Under the pieces are notes generated by a model. That model saw nothing but the letters and a program-made list of their open reading frames with translations. It was not told the origin of the DNA and did no database searches. Shown piece by piece: positions 50,611 through 58,519 of a stretch of DNA of 64,000 bases (within the stretch, counting starts at the first letter, position 1; each line of letters opens with the position of its first letter). The stretch is from the NCBI GenBank assembly GCA_021202465.1, contig JAJQCZ010000031.1:48569-112568 (forward strand). Reading direction: 5' to 3'. The position numbers and the translations under genes are program-made. This DNA is from Lachnospiraceae bacterium (GTDB lineage: Bacteria; Bacillota; Clostridia; Lachnospirales; Lachnospiraceae).

Positions 50611-51891
50611 ATGTTTGCCGACTATGCAAAAATATTGATCAAATCCGGCAAGGGCGGTGACGGCCACGTCAGCTTCCGCCGTGAGCTGTACGTTCCCGAT
50701 GGGGGACCGGACGGCGGCGACGGCGGCCGGGGCGGCGATGTCATCTTCGTCGTAGACAAGGGCCTGAACACGCTGACGGACTTCCAGCACCGGCGCAAGT
50801 ACGCAGCCCGGGATGGAGAACCGGGCGGGAAAAGACGCTGTCACGGCGCGAACGGAGAGGATCTTATCGTCAAGGTTCCGGAGGGAACGGTGATCAAGGA
50901 GGCGGAATCCGGCCAGGTCATTGCGGACATGTCCGGTGACAACCTGCGCGAAGTAATCCTTAAAGGAGGCCGGGGCGGTCAGGGAAATATGCACTATGCC
51001 ACGGCCACGATGCAGGCCCCCAAATACGCCCAGCCGGGAAAGCCCGGGCAGGAGCTTTGGGTGACGCTGGAGCTGAAGGTCATCGCCGACGTGGGTCTCC
51101 TGGGCTATCCCAACGTGGGCAAATCCACCCTCCTGTCACGTGTGACCAACGCGCGGCCGAAGATCGCCAACTATCATTTTACAACCATTCAGCCCAATCT
51201 CGGCGTGGTGGATCTGGGTGACGGACAGGGCTTTGTCATTGCGGACATTCCTGGTCTCATCGACGGCGCGGCCGAGGGAGTGGGTCTGGGCCATGATTTC
51301 CTGCGCCATATCGAGCGTACCCGCATTCTCATTCATCTGGTGGATGCCGCCGGTACCGAGGGGAGAGACCCGGTGGAGGATGTGCGGGCAATCAACCGGG
51401 AACTGGCGAACTATAATCCGGAACTTCTCAAAGTCCCTCAGGTGATCGCGGCAAATAAGATCGATGTCATTTATGGAGAAGAAGACCCGGTCGCACGGCT
51501 GCGCGAAGCCTTTGAGCCGGAGGGAAAGAAAGTATTTCCCATCTCGGCGGTCACGGGTCAGGGCCTGAAGGAGCTTCTGTATTACGTCAACGACCAGTTG
51601 AAGAGCCTGCATGCGCAGCCGGTCATTTTCGAACGCGAATATGTGCCTGAGGCCGCTTCTCCCGATCTGCCTTATGAGGTCTCCCGGAATGAAGACGGAG
51701 ATTTCCTGGTGGAGGGCCCGCTGATCGAGAAGATGCTCGGCTATACGAATCTCGAATCCGAAAAAGGGTTCCTGTTCTTCCAGAAATTCCTCAAAGAACG
51801 GGGGATTTTAAAAGAACTGGAAGATCTGGGGATTGAAGACGGCGATACGGTGCGGATGTACGGTCTGGCCTTCGACTACTATAAAGAATAA
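50611..51891 (+). CDS. obgE: GTPase Obg
   Basis: 426 residues. The Gly-rich Obg fold (residues 1-158, with GGPDGGDGGRGGDV and HGANGEDL) is followed by the GTPase domain with GYPNVGKSTLLS, FTTIQPNLGV, DIPGLIDGAAEG and ANKIDV. The C-terminal OCT domain (RNEDGDFLVEGPLIEKMLGYTNLESEKGFLFFQKFLKERGI) is present, as in Gram-positive Obg. Obg assists 50S assembly and stress and sporulation control. Ribosome site AGAAAGGAA. Confidence 0.98.
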   Translation: MFADYAKILIKSGKGGDGHVSFRRELYVPDGGPDGGDGGRGGDVIFVVDKGLNTLTDFQHRRKYAARDGEPGGKRRCHGANGEDLIVKVPEGTVIKEAESGQVIADMSGDNLREVILKGGRGGQGNMHYATATMQAPKYAQPGKPGQELWVTLELKVIADVGLLGYPNVGKSTLLSRVTNARPKIANYHFTTIQPNLGVVDLGDGQGFVIADIPGLIDGAAEGVGLGHDFLRHIERTRILIHLVDAAGTEGRDPVEDVRAINRELANYNPELLKVPQVIAANKIDVIYGEEDPVARLREAFEPEGKKVFPISAVTGQGLKELLYYVNDQLKSLHAQPVIFEREYVPEAASPDLPYEVSRNEDGDFLVEGPLIEKMLGYTNLESEKGFLFFQKFLKERGILKELEDLGIEDGDTVRMYGLAFDYYKE

Positions 51892-51902
51892 GGAATGAAA
51901 CC

Positions 51903-52190
51903 ATGACAAGCAAACAGAGAAGTTATCTGATGAAGCTGGCTTCCGACCTCGACCCCATCCTGCAGATTGGGAAATCCTCCCTGACGCCGGAGCTTGTGAA
52001 AGCGGTCGATGAGGCGCTGGAAGCCCGCGAGCTGATCAAGATCAATATCCTGAAGAATTGTTTCGAGGATGGACGAGACCTGGCCAATACGCTGGCAGAG
52101 CGCACCCGCGCTCAGGTTGTCCAGGTGATTGGCCGCAAGATCATCTTGTATCGGGAATCCAAAACGAAGAAAAAGATTGAACTGCCGTAA
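51903..52190 (+). CDS. yhbY: YhbY family RNA-binding protein (CRM domain)
   Basis: 95 residues. MTSKQRSYLMKLASDLDPILQIGKSSLTPELVKAVDEALEARELIKINILKNC and the later VVQVIGRKIILYRES are the CRM/YhbY signature. It binds pre-50S particles. It lies 11 bp after obgE and 23 bp before nadD, in the usual order. Confidence 0.96.
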   Translation: MTSKQRSYLMKLASDLDPILQIGKSSLTPELVKAVDEALEARELIKINILKNCFEDGRDLANTLAERTRAQVVQVIGRKIILYRESKTKKKIELP

Positions 52191-52213
52191 GGGCGGAAGA
52201 GTGGAGAGAAGAG

Positions 52214-53344
52214 ATGAAGATCGGCATCCTGGGAGGGACCTTTGATCCCATTCATAAAGCGCATCTGAAGCTGGGGCACGAAGCCTGCCGGGCCTTTGCT
52301 CTGGACCGTGTCTGGGTCATGCCCACGGGAAATTCCTACCTGAAGACAGAGGTTGGAACTGTCACAGATGCCGAACACCGTGCGGAGATGGTGCGTCTGG
52401 CGATTCAGGATGACCCTCTCCTCGAATTTTCCGATATAGAACTGCAGCGTCCCGGCTATACCTATACGGCCGACACCCTTCTGTCCCTGACCAAAGAATA
52501 TCCTGAGGTGGAATGGTACTTTATCATCGGCGCCGATTCTCTGCATGGAATGGAGCACTGGGTCGCCCCGGAGGTTATCTTCCGCTGCGCTTCTGTTATC
52601 GTAGCTAATCGCAACCGGCAGGTAGATGATGAAGTCCTTCTCCGTGACAAAAAACATCTGGAAGAGCGGTTCGGCGCGCGCATCCTTCTCCTGAATTTCG
52701 AGAGCATGGATGTATCCTCCAGTCAGATCCGCAGGGACATCGCAGAAGGATGCCTTCCGCATCCGGCGCTGACGGATGCCGTGAACCGTTATATACAGGA
52801 ACATAAGCTTTACGCGCCCCACCTGGAGGAGGAACAGATCTGCCAGTGGCTGCAGCAGCGCCTGAAGCCCTCCCGCTATCGTCACACATTAGGTGTGGCA
52901 GACACTGCGGAGGACCTGGCCAGACATTACGGTACGGTAGATACAAAACGTGCCCGGCTCGCCGGTCTGCTTCACGACTGCGGCAAGAACGAGGGAACGG
53001 CTCTGACCCATGGCCCCATCGGCGCCGAGATCGCCAGAGAGGAGCTGGGGATCCGGGATGAGGAACTCCTGAATGCAATCCGCTATCACACGACAGGCCG
53101 CCCGACCATGACAGACCTGGAAAAGATCATCTTCATCGCAGATTATATCGAGCCGAACCGGGACCGTGCGCCCCACCTTAAAGAGCTGCGCAGGATGGCG
53201 TATATCGATTTAAACGAAACAATTCGATGTATTTTAAAGGATACACTTGCATATTTAAGGGATTCAAAAACGGTCATTGACGAACGTTCTCTGGAAACGT
53301 ATAATTACTATAACGCGACAAGAAAGGGGTCCATCCATCCATGA
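52214..53344 (+). CDS. nadD: Fused nicotinate-nucleotide adenylyltransferase NadD and YqeK-type HD hydrolase
   Basis: 376 residues in one frame. Residues 1-195 are NadD: MKIGILGGTFDPIHKAH (HxGH-type site, here HKAH), FIIGADSLHGMEHW and SSSQIRRDIAEG; it makes deamido-NAD from nicotinate mononucleotide and ATP. Residues of about 210-376 are a YqeK HD domain: RYRHTLGVADTAEDLA, GLLHDCGKNEG, HGPIGAEIA, IRYHTTGRPTMTDLEKIIFIADYIEPNRD. YqeK proteins hydrolyse Ap4A symmetrically. In most Firmicutes nadD and yqeK are adjacent separate genes. It overlaps rsfS by ATGA (53341-53344). Confidence 0.95.
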   Translation: MKIGILGGTFDPIHKAHLKLGHEACRAFALDRVWVMPTGNSYLKTEVGTVTDAEHRAEMVRLAIQDDPLLEFSDIELQRPGYTYTADTLLSLTKEYPEVEWYFIIGADSLHGMEHWVAPEVIFRCASVIVANRNRQVDDEVLLRDKKHLEERFGARILLLNFESMDVSSSQIRRDIAEGCLPHPALTDAVNRYIQEHKLYAPHLEEEQICQWLQQRLKPSRYRHTLGVADTAEDLARHYGTVDTKRARLAGLLHDCGKNEGTALTHGPIGAEIAREELGIRDEELLNAIRYHTTGRPTMTDLEKIIFIADYIEPNRDRAPHLKELRRMAYIDLNETIRCILKDTLAYLRDSKTVIDERSLETYNYYNATRKGSIHP

Positions 53345-53715
53345 AAAAAAATGTATCAGATAAAATGTTAAAAATTGCCTACGATGCGTTGGACGAAAAG
53401 AAGGCATCGGATGTTACCGTAATCGACATCGCCGGTGTGTCCACCATCGCGGATTACTATGTGATAACGAACGGAGAGAATCCCAGCCATGTGCAGGCTC
53501 TGGTTGAAAATGTGCAGGAAAAAATGTACAAGTCCGGTTACGCCTGCCGCTCCCTGGAAGGCTTCAAAGCCGCCAACTGGGTACTGATGGATTACGGCGA
53601 CATCGTAGTGAATGTCTTCTCGCGGGATGACCGCCGCTGGTTTGATCTCGAGAGGATCTGGCGCGACGGAAGATTCCTGGAGGCGTCGGAGATCGAGGCG
53701 ATTGAAGAAGACTGA
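53341..53715 (+). CDS. rsfS: Ribosome silencing factor RsfS
   Basis: 124 residues. ALDEKKASDVTVIDIAGVSTIADYYVITNGENPSHVQALVENVQEKM, GFKAANWVLMDYGDIVVNVFSRDDRRWFDLERIW are the RsfS family core. It binds L14 on the 50S subunit and blocks joining with 30S in starvation. It ends the cluster; a terminator follows. Confidence 0.97.
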   Translation: MKKNVSDKMLKIAYDALDEKKASDVTVIDIAGVSTIADYYVITNGENPSHVQALVENVQEKMYKSGYACRSLEGFKAANWVLMDYGDIVVNVFSRDDRRWFDLERIWRDGRFLEASEIEAIEED

Positions 53716-53746
53716 GCTTGAAGAAAACTGAATTGATCTTATGCAG

Positions 53747-53782
53747 AGAAGGACAGACAGAGATGCCTGCCCTTCTTTTTTT
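53747..53782 (+). terminator. Terminator of the rplU-rsfS cluster
   Basis: AGAAGGACAG (53747-53756) pairs with CTGCCCTTCT (53767-53776), one mismatch, then TTTTTTT. Confidence 0.88.
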
Positions 53783-53845
53783 AATCCAGTGGCGAGGATA
53801 TCTGATTATTATTTTGCAATTTTTTTTCAAATGTTAAAATTCACC

Positions 53846-53874
53846 TTGATGACGTGACGTTTTAAATGTGTAAT
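53846..53874 (+). promoter_or_regulatory. Candidate promoter of the first Sel1-repeat gene
   Basis: TTGATG (53846-53851), 17 bp, TGTAAT (53869-53874). It is the only reasonable match in an A/T-rich 60-bp stretch. Confidence 0.5.
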
Positions 53875-53915
53875 AATGAAAATGATGAAAGCCGATGGGT
53901 GCAACATCGTATTAA

Positions 53916-53972
53916 TATCTCGGAAAGGATATTCAGGACAGGAAGTCTCTGTCCCTGGAGCTGGATCGATAA
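53916..53972 (+). pseudogene. Decayed copy of the C-terminal module of the 57091 gene
   Basis: In one frame this reads YLGKDIQDRKSLSLELDR and stop. The intact gene at 57091 ends YLGKDIQDREYLFLALD. The DNA is close to identical over about 50 bp, yet no start or body of such a gene is left. It lies in the leader of the first Sel1 gene. Confidence 0.75.
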
Positions 53973-53991
53973 AACACAGGAGGAGAATCTT

Positions 53992-56310
53992 ATGCTGACA
54001 AAAGAACAGGGAGACAAACTGATCGAAGCCGCTGCGAAAGGAAAATGGCGCCTGCGGCCCGTTGCAGAAGCGAAGGCGAAAGCGCTGAACGGCGCCATGA
54101 ACAGCTATGCACAGCAAGCCCGGCAGGAAGAGGTCCTGGCGTTTTATGACACAACGGTCTTCGGCGGCGGAAAAAACGGGTTCCTTCTGACCTCGGAGGC
54201 CCTCTACCACGACAGCTTCCCGTTTCAGCTGAAAGATAAGAGTACCACGACCCGGCTGCCACTGGCGGGAATCAAAAGTGTCCGGGCGGTGCAGGGAGAT
54301 AAATACCGTTTTACCGTTCACTACCAGAACGGGAGTAAAATCACGATTTTTACCTCTCCCGTGCATCAGGACGGCCTCCGGGCGCTGTTGAACGCCGCGA
54401 TCAGAGAGGAGAAGAAGGCCGCTGCGGAGGAAAGCATCGAGCCGAAGTCGGAACCTGCCGCTACAGAAGAAACCACCGGGCCGGAGCCGGAGTCTGCCGC
54501 TGCCCCGGAGCAGAATCAGGCTGGTCAGACAGACGAGAATGAACAACTGCTGGCAGAATATCAGGCTAAGCTGACCGAGCTGACTAAGGCGGTTAAGGCA
54601 GCAGAGGAGGCGAAAGCTGCCGCAGAAGCCAGGGCCGCCGCAGAGGCAAAAGCCGCCGCTGAAGCTAAGGCCGCCGCAGAGGCCAAATCTCCGGCCCCCA
54701 TAACAGAGCCTGCTACGCAGCCCCGCACCTCGGACGAGCTTATTGAGGCAGTTTTTATGGAGCGAGATAATGTTAAGGCCTTTGCCATGCTGGAGCAAGC
54801 CGCTGAGCAGGGTTACGCGGATGCGCAATTCTTTCTGGGCAGGCGCTACTTTTTCGGGAAAACCTTTACCAACAATATCGTGGAGGTTGACAAGGCCAAA
54901 GCCGTTCACTGGTATGAGCGCGCCGCACAGCAGGGCTATGGAGCGGCGCAAAATGAGCTGGGCGTTTGCTATGCCCGTGGAGATGGCGTGACCCAGGACT
55001 TTGACAAGGCCCTCTTCTGGTACGAAAGGGCCGCTCAGCAGGGCAACGCTCTGGCGCAGTGCAATCTGGGGTATTACTATGCCATCGGTCGCGGCGTGGC
55101 TATGGACAAGGCAAAGGCGGTTTCCCTGTATGAGCAGTCCGCCCAGCAGGGTGAGCCGCGGGGAATGCTCTATTTGGGTGACTGCTATCGGGACGGCAAC
55201 GGCGTGCCCCAGGATACGGAGAAGGCCCTTGCGCTGTACGAGCAGGCGGCGGAACGGGGAGACCGCGCGGCGGCAAAACGGGCCAAAGAATTGAGAGCGG
55301 CTGTACAAGCGAAAGCCGAAGAAGCCAAGACCGCTGCGAAAGCCAAAGCCGCCGCCGAGGCAAAAGCCAAGGCTGAAGCGAAAGCCAAGGCCGCAGCCAA
55401 AGCGAAAGCCGCAGCAGAGGCGAAAGCCAAGGCTGAAGCGAAAGCCAAGGCAGATGCAGAGGCAAAGGCCGCCGCAGAAGCCGAAGCAAAAGCGAAAACT
55501 GCCGCAGAACGAAAGAAGTCTATTGAAGAAAATGTTTATCGGTATGAAAAGGCAGCAAAAAATGGTGATTCACAGGCACAGCTTAAGTTGGGTATTTGCT
55601 ATGAGAAAGGCGAAGGTGTGACCCAGGACAACGCTAAGGCCGTTTATTGGTACAATCAGTCCGCCCGTCAGGGAAATGCAGAAGCGCAGTACAGAATGGG
55701 CCTTTGCTATGAAAATGCCATAGGTGTAGAAAAAGATGCGTGGAAGGCATGTGAAATGTATTACCAGGCCGCGATGAATGAATATAAAGATGCGTGGAAG
55801 GCGTATGAAAGAGTAAATAATGCCATAAAAGAAGAGGACGCATCGCTTCGCGAACTTATGGGTGATCTTTATGACGAGTATTTTGAACCGGACGACTACT
55901 ATCTCAGAGGCTGCTATTATATGGGTGAAGACGACGACCATACATCGCACGATTTTCTGGCTCTTGATGGCATGTATGATGTCAGCGCTAAGGTAATCGA
56001 TCGAAAGCTGGATCTTAATGCGGATGTTCAATTTATGTTGCATTCCGTCAATGGAAAGATTGTCGGAGTGAAAATTGATTCATTCGAAACGGGGAACGCC
56101 GCATATCGTAAGGGGGATTACAAAAAGGCTGTTTATTGGTATGAAAAGGGGGCAAAAGAGGGGGACGAAGAAGCACAGTTCAAGCTGGGTTCCTGCTATG
56201 AGAACGGGCAGGGCGTGCCCCAGAACCGTGCTCTGGCTAAGAAATGGTATGAAAAGGCCGCTGCCCAGGGCAATAAGGATGCCAGGGAATATTTGCAGCT
56301 GCTCTTCTGA
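53992..56310 (+). CDS. Large Sel1-repeat protein with N-terminal PH-like domain and Ala/Lys coiled coils
   Basis: 772 residues. Residues of about 40-135 (LAFYDTTVFGGGKNGFLLTSEALYHDSF ... YRFTVHYQNGSKITIFTSPVHQDGLRALL) resemble a bacterial PH/GRAM-like domain. An acidic linker and an Ala/Lys/Glu coiled coil follow. Sel1 repeats (pattern A-x-x-x-Y-x-x-A-A-x-x-G-x-x-x-A-x-x-x-L-G-x-x-Y-x-x-G) fill about 240-425, then a second, longer AKAKAAAEAKAKAEAKAK coiled coil, more Sel1 units at about 510-590, a unique 120-residue insert rich in acidic and aromatic residues, and a last pair at the C-terminus. There is no signal peptide or membrane segment, so it is cytoplasmic. Sel1 arrays bind other proteins. 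Start chosen from AGGAGGAGA before 53992. Partner and role unknown. Confidence 0.85.
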   Translation: MLTKEQGDKLIEAAAKGKWRLRPVAEAKAKALNGAMNSYAQQARQEEVLAFYDTTVFGGGKNGFLLTSEALYHDSFPFQLKDKSTTTRLPLAGIKSVRAVQGDKYRFTVHYQNGSKITIFTSPVHQDGLRALLNAAIREEKKAAAEESIEPKSEPAATEETTGPEPESAAAPEQNQAGQTDENEQLLAEYQAKLTELTKAVKAAEEAKAAAEARAAAEAKAAAEAKAAAEAKSPAPITEPATQPRTSDELIEAVFMERDNVKAFAMLEQAAEQGYADAQFFLGRRYFFGKTFTNNIVEVDKAKAVHWYERAAQQGYGAAQNELGVCYARGDGVTQDFDKALFWYERAAQQGNALAQCNLGYYYAIGRGVAMDKAKAVSLYEQSAQQGEPRGMLYLGDCYRDGNGVPQDTEKALALYEQAAERGDRAAAKRAKELRAAVQAKAEEAKTAAKAKAAAEAKAKAEAKAKAAAKAKAAAEAKAKAEAKAKADAEAKAAAEAEAKAKTAAERKKSIEENVYRYEKAAKNGDSQAQLKLGICYEKGEGVTQDNAKAVYWYNQSARQGNAEAQYRMGLCYENAIGVEKDAWKACEMYYQAAMNEYKDAWKAYERVNNAIKEEDASLRELMGDLYDEYFEPDDYYLRGCYYMGEDDDHTSHDFLALDGMYDVSAKVIDRKLDLNADVQFMLHSVNGKIVGVKIDSFETGNAAYRKGDYKKAVYWYEKGAKEGDEEAQFKLGSCYENGQGVPQNRALAKKWYEKAAAQGNKDAREYLQLLF
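54589..55518 (+). repeat. Two Ala/Lys/Glu codon-repeat blocks inside the Sel1 gene
   Basis: Blocks at about 54589-54690 and 55303-55518 are built of short GCC/GCG/GAA/AAA-type units coding (A-K-A-E)-like helices. They flank the main Sel1 array and could change in number by slippage. Confidence 0.7.
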
Positions 56311-56407
56311 CCTCTTGCTTTTTTGCCTAGTTCGATAAGGCAAAATCATCTGTGGCTTATACAAATAATTATGAAGTATTTTGTTTAGAAAGCAGGAGGA
56401 AAATACA

Positions 56408-56899
56408 ATGTTCATAAGCAGTTCAATACTGGTGCTGCGGGTGATCATCGATCTGACTTTGATCGCCCCGAGCATCTTTCTGATGATTTTGCAGGCGGGA
56501 TCCTTTATGGCCATTCCAGATCTCATCGCACTCATCGTCTTTTCAAATAACATGGATATGGAGGTCCTGGCGGATCTGTGGGGATGGGAGGAAAAGAGCG
56601 TGATGTCCCTGCTGCCTCTGGGTTTCAGGAGTATCCTCTTTCTTTTGTTTACCGACTTTGGTTTTCTGGCCAACATCATCGGCGGACTGATCGGCATCGT
56701 TGCCAGGATATTGACGATGGGAATTTTTTCAGTACCGGGGATACTTCCCGGCAGCATTCGGACTCTGGATCTCAACGCACTGGGCAGCACGGCTACGCAT
56801 CAAAATGGCTGTATGCTTCGGACCGCAGGCAATTTTAAAAAGGCTTCTCACTACTGCCGACCTGAGTACCAGGCATCTCGCCCCCAGCTTGAACTTTGA
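56408..56899 (+). CDS. Membrane protein of unknown function with a borrowed, frame-broken C-terminus
   Basis: 163 residues. The first 110 hold three or four membrane segments (LVLRVIIDLTLIAPSIFLMILQAGSFMAI, LLPLGFRSILFLLFTDFGFLANIIGGLIGIVARILTMG). From about residue 114 (PGSIRTLDLNALGSTATHQNGCMLRTAGNFK) it copies the C-terminal module of the 57091 gene, then leaves that frame through one extra A near 56829 and ends ASHYCRPEYQASRPQLEL. So the ORF looks like a fusion of an unknown membrane gene with a decayed module. GCAGGAGGA precedes the ATG. Whether it is expressed is unclear. Confidence 0.55.
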   Translation: MFISSSILVLRVIIDLTLIAPSIFLMILQAGSFMAIPDLIALIVFSNNMDMEVLADLWGWEEKSVMSLLPLGFRSILFLLFTDFGFLANIIGGLIGIVARILTMGIFSVPGILPGSIRTLDLNALGSTATHQNGCMLRTAGNFKKASHYCRPEYQASRPQLEL

Positions 56900-56992
56900 G
56901 CTGAAGAGTGCTCTGGTTGACGACAACATTTTCATGTATCTCGGGTAGGATATTCAGGAATGGGTGAGTATCTGTTCCTGGCTCTGGATTAA
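56747..56992 (+). pseudogene. Second, decayed copy of the C-terminal module
   Basis: Compared with 57397-57639: PGSIRTLDLNALGSTATHQNGCMLRTAGNFK, then in the next frame RLLTTADLSTRHLAPSLNFELKSALVDDNIFMYLG, a TAG at 56946-56948, and a further frame change near 56965 before CTGGCTCTGGATTAA. The tail ACAGACCACCTAAT after the stop is also shared. Three lesions make it a dead copy. Confidence 0.85.
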
Positions 56993-57010
56993 CAGACCAC
57001 CTAATATCGA

Positions 57011-57094
57011 AAGGGCCGCCGGGCCGGGGACGAGGTCGCCCACCGAACCCTCGAGAAGCTGTTTGAAAATACGGAGAACAAGGAGAGCGTATGA
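57011..57094 (+). pseudogene. 3' end of a lost Sel1-repeat gene
   Basis: It reads RAGDEVAHRTLEKLFENTENKESV and stop. The intact Sel1 gene at 59611 ends AGQGDKVARRALEKLFENTGNKE. The DNA matches closely over about 75 bp up to the ribosome site AAGGAG of the next gene. No upstream Sel1 coding is left. Confidence 0.85.
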
Positions 57095-57639
57095 AAGAAC
57101 AGGAGATATTGGAATTCAACTTTGAAAGCTATGGAAGCGAGCAGTACCTGGACGGCCCGATCTACACGGCCGGAGACCTGGCCGCTCCGCTGGAGGCAGT
57201 AGCAGACGGCGTGGAACTGGCATGGATGTATACACAGGGAGTATATCATAAAACGCACAACGGACACTGGATCATTAACCCCGGCCTTTGCGGGCGGAGC
57301 GGTTGGTTTTATCCGGTAAAGGAGACCTTTGTAGATGCCTTTGACCGGACGACTTACGAGATGGCTGTCTGGAAGTATTCCGCTTCCGCCGGACATCCCG
57401 GCAGCATCCGGGCTCTGGAGCTTAACTCCCGGGACAGCACTAATACGTCTCAGAATGGCTGTTTGCTTCGAACCGCAGGCGATTTAAAAAGGCTTCTCGG
57501 CACTGTCGACCCAGGTACCAGGCTCCTCGCCCCCAGCCGGAACTTTGAGCTGCAGGGTGCTCTGGTTGACGACAATATTTTCATGTATCTCGGGAAGGAT
57601 ATTCAGGACAGGGAGTATCTGTTCCTGGCGCTGGATTAA
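57091..57639 (+). CDS. Unknown 182-residue protein, intact founder of the repeated module
   Basis: 182 residues, no membrane segment or signal peptide. It opens MKEQEILEFNFESYGSEQYLDGPIYTAGDLAAPLEAVADG and is rich in aromatic and acidic residues; no catalytic motif is recognised. The C-terminal 80 residues (PGSIRALELNSRDSTNTSQNGC ... DDNIFMYLGKDIQDREYLFLALD) are the module found in decayed form at 53916 and 56747. The start is also found decayed at 61081. It is always seen just after a Sel1 gene end, which suggests the two once formed a pair. AAGGAG lies 5 bp before the ATG. Function unknown. Confidence 0.7.
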   Translation: MKEQEILEFNFESYGSEQYLDGPIYTAGDLAAPLEAVADGVELAWMYTQGVYHKTHNGHWIINPGLCGRSGWFYPVKETFVDAFDRTTYEMAVWKYSASAGHPGSIRALELNSRDSTNTSQNGCLLRTAGDLKRLLGTVDPGTRLLAPSRNFELQGALVDDNIFMYLGKDIQDREYLFLALD

Positions 57640-57666
57640 CAGACCACCTAATAAGACGCCCACACC

Positions 57667-57688
57667 GGCAAAAACATACTTTTTTGCC
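57667..57688 (+). promoter_or_regulatory. Upstream inverted repeat at the abiE promoter
   Basis: GGCAAAAA (57667-57674) and TTTTTGCC (57681-57688), just before the -35. Its sequence CGGCAAAAACATAC resembles CGGCAAAACATTAC in the downstream repeat. Confidence 0.6.
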
Positions 57689-57695
57689 AAAATGG

Positions 57696-57724
57696 TTGAC
57701 TTGGAATTCATCGGGTAATATAAT
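57696..57724 (+). promoter_or_regulatory. Promoter of the abiE operon
   Basis: TTGACT (57696-57701), 17 bp, TATAAT (57719-57724). Confidence 0.88.
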
Positions 57725-57764
57725 AACCGTATCGGCAAAACATTACGTATTTGCCGATACGGTT
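57725..57764 (+). promoter_or_regulatory. Downstream inverted repeat at the abiE promoter
   Basis: AACCGTATCGGCAAA (57725-57739) and TTTGCCGATACGGTT (57750-57764) are a perfect 15-bp inverted repeat. It begins right after the -10 and its end touches the ribosome site of abiEi. AbiEi proteins are known to repress their own promoter by binding two inverted repeats. Confidence 0.82.
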
Positions 57765-57776
57765 GGAGGCGATTAT

Positions 57777-58505
57777 GTGAATAAGGTGGAAATAGAAAAT
57801 AATCTTATAATAGGCAAGGTAATGAGCCGACAGGATATTTGTAATATTGCAAAAAATGTGGATGATACTTTTCGGGATACACTCCTCAGGAATCTTATTG
57901 AAGAACTGATGTCAAGCGGAACTATTACCCGGATCGGGAGAAATAGTTATATAAAAATGTCTGAAACACAGAATCGTAAAAAAATTTATAGTGGTATGTA
58001 TTCAGAACGTGCGAAGGAACTGGTTCAGACAATGGGTGAGAAATTTCCCTTATTAAATTTTCAGGTATGGGAGATGCGTTGGCTTAATGAATTCCTAAAC
58101 CATCTCGTGGGTGAGAACATTATCTTTCTCGATATTGAGAAGGATGGCTGTGAATTTGTGTATGAAGAACTCAGGGATAAATACGATGGCAGGCTGCTGT
58201 TGAAGCCTGATGCAGAACAAATGTACCGTTATGGAAAAGATGGAACCATAGTGATAGGGCGCTTGGTAACAGAAGCTCCCAAAGGAGATGCAATGGCTTC
58301 TGTTCCTCTGGAAAGAATCATGGTCGAATTAGAAGCTAACAAGGTTTTACGAAGTCTGATCAGTACAGGGGAGATTCCGCAGATTATAAGAGATATGTAT
58401 GATAAGTATCAGGTGGATAGCATTAAGTTGTTGCGTTACGCCAGACGAAGGAATAAAAAGGATATTATGATGGAAGTCCTGGGTGACAGGATTATGAAGA
58501 AATAG
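57777..58505 (+). CDS. abiEi: AbiEi-type antitoxin and repressor (GTG start)
   Basis: 242 residues from a GTG at 57777 behind GGAGG. The N-terminus is a winged-helix (NNLIIGKVMSRQDICNIAKNVDDTFRDTLLRNLIEELMSSGTITRIGRNSYIKM). The C-terminal domain (LLNFQVWEMRWLNEFLNHLVGENIIFLDIEKDGCEFVYEELRD) fits AbiEi-like antitoxins. In type IV systems AbiEi counters the nucleotidyltransferase AbiEii without binding it and represses the operon. Two inverted repeats flank its promoter. The gene is clearly A/T-richer than the island around it, a sign of transfer. The stop is 14 bp before abiEii. Confidence 0.85.
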   Translation: MNKVEIENNLIIGKVMSRQDICNIAKNVDDTFRDTLLRNLIEELMSSGTITRIGRNSYIKMSETQNRKKIYSGMYSERAKELVQTMGEKFPLLNFQVWEMRWLNEFLNHLVGENIIFLDIEKDGCEFVYEELRDKYDGRLLLKPDAEQMYRYGKDGTIVIGRLVTEAPKGDAMASVPLERIMVELEANKVLRSLISTGEIPQIIRDMYDKYQVDSIKLLRYARRRNKKDIMMEVLGDRIMKK

Positions 58506-58519
58506 GGGAGAAGAACGCT

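Noticed and set aside
54589..55518. Long minus-strand ORFs over the Ala/Lys coding blocks
   Set aside because: They are a by-product of GC-rich repeated codons on the plus strand; they have no ribosome sites and no recognisable domains.
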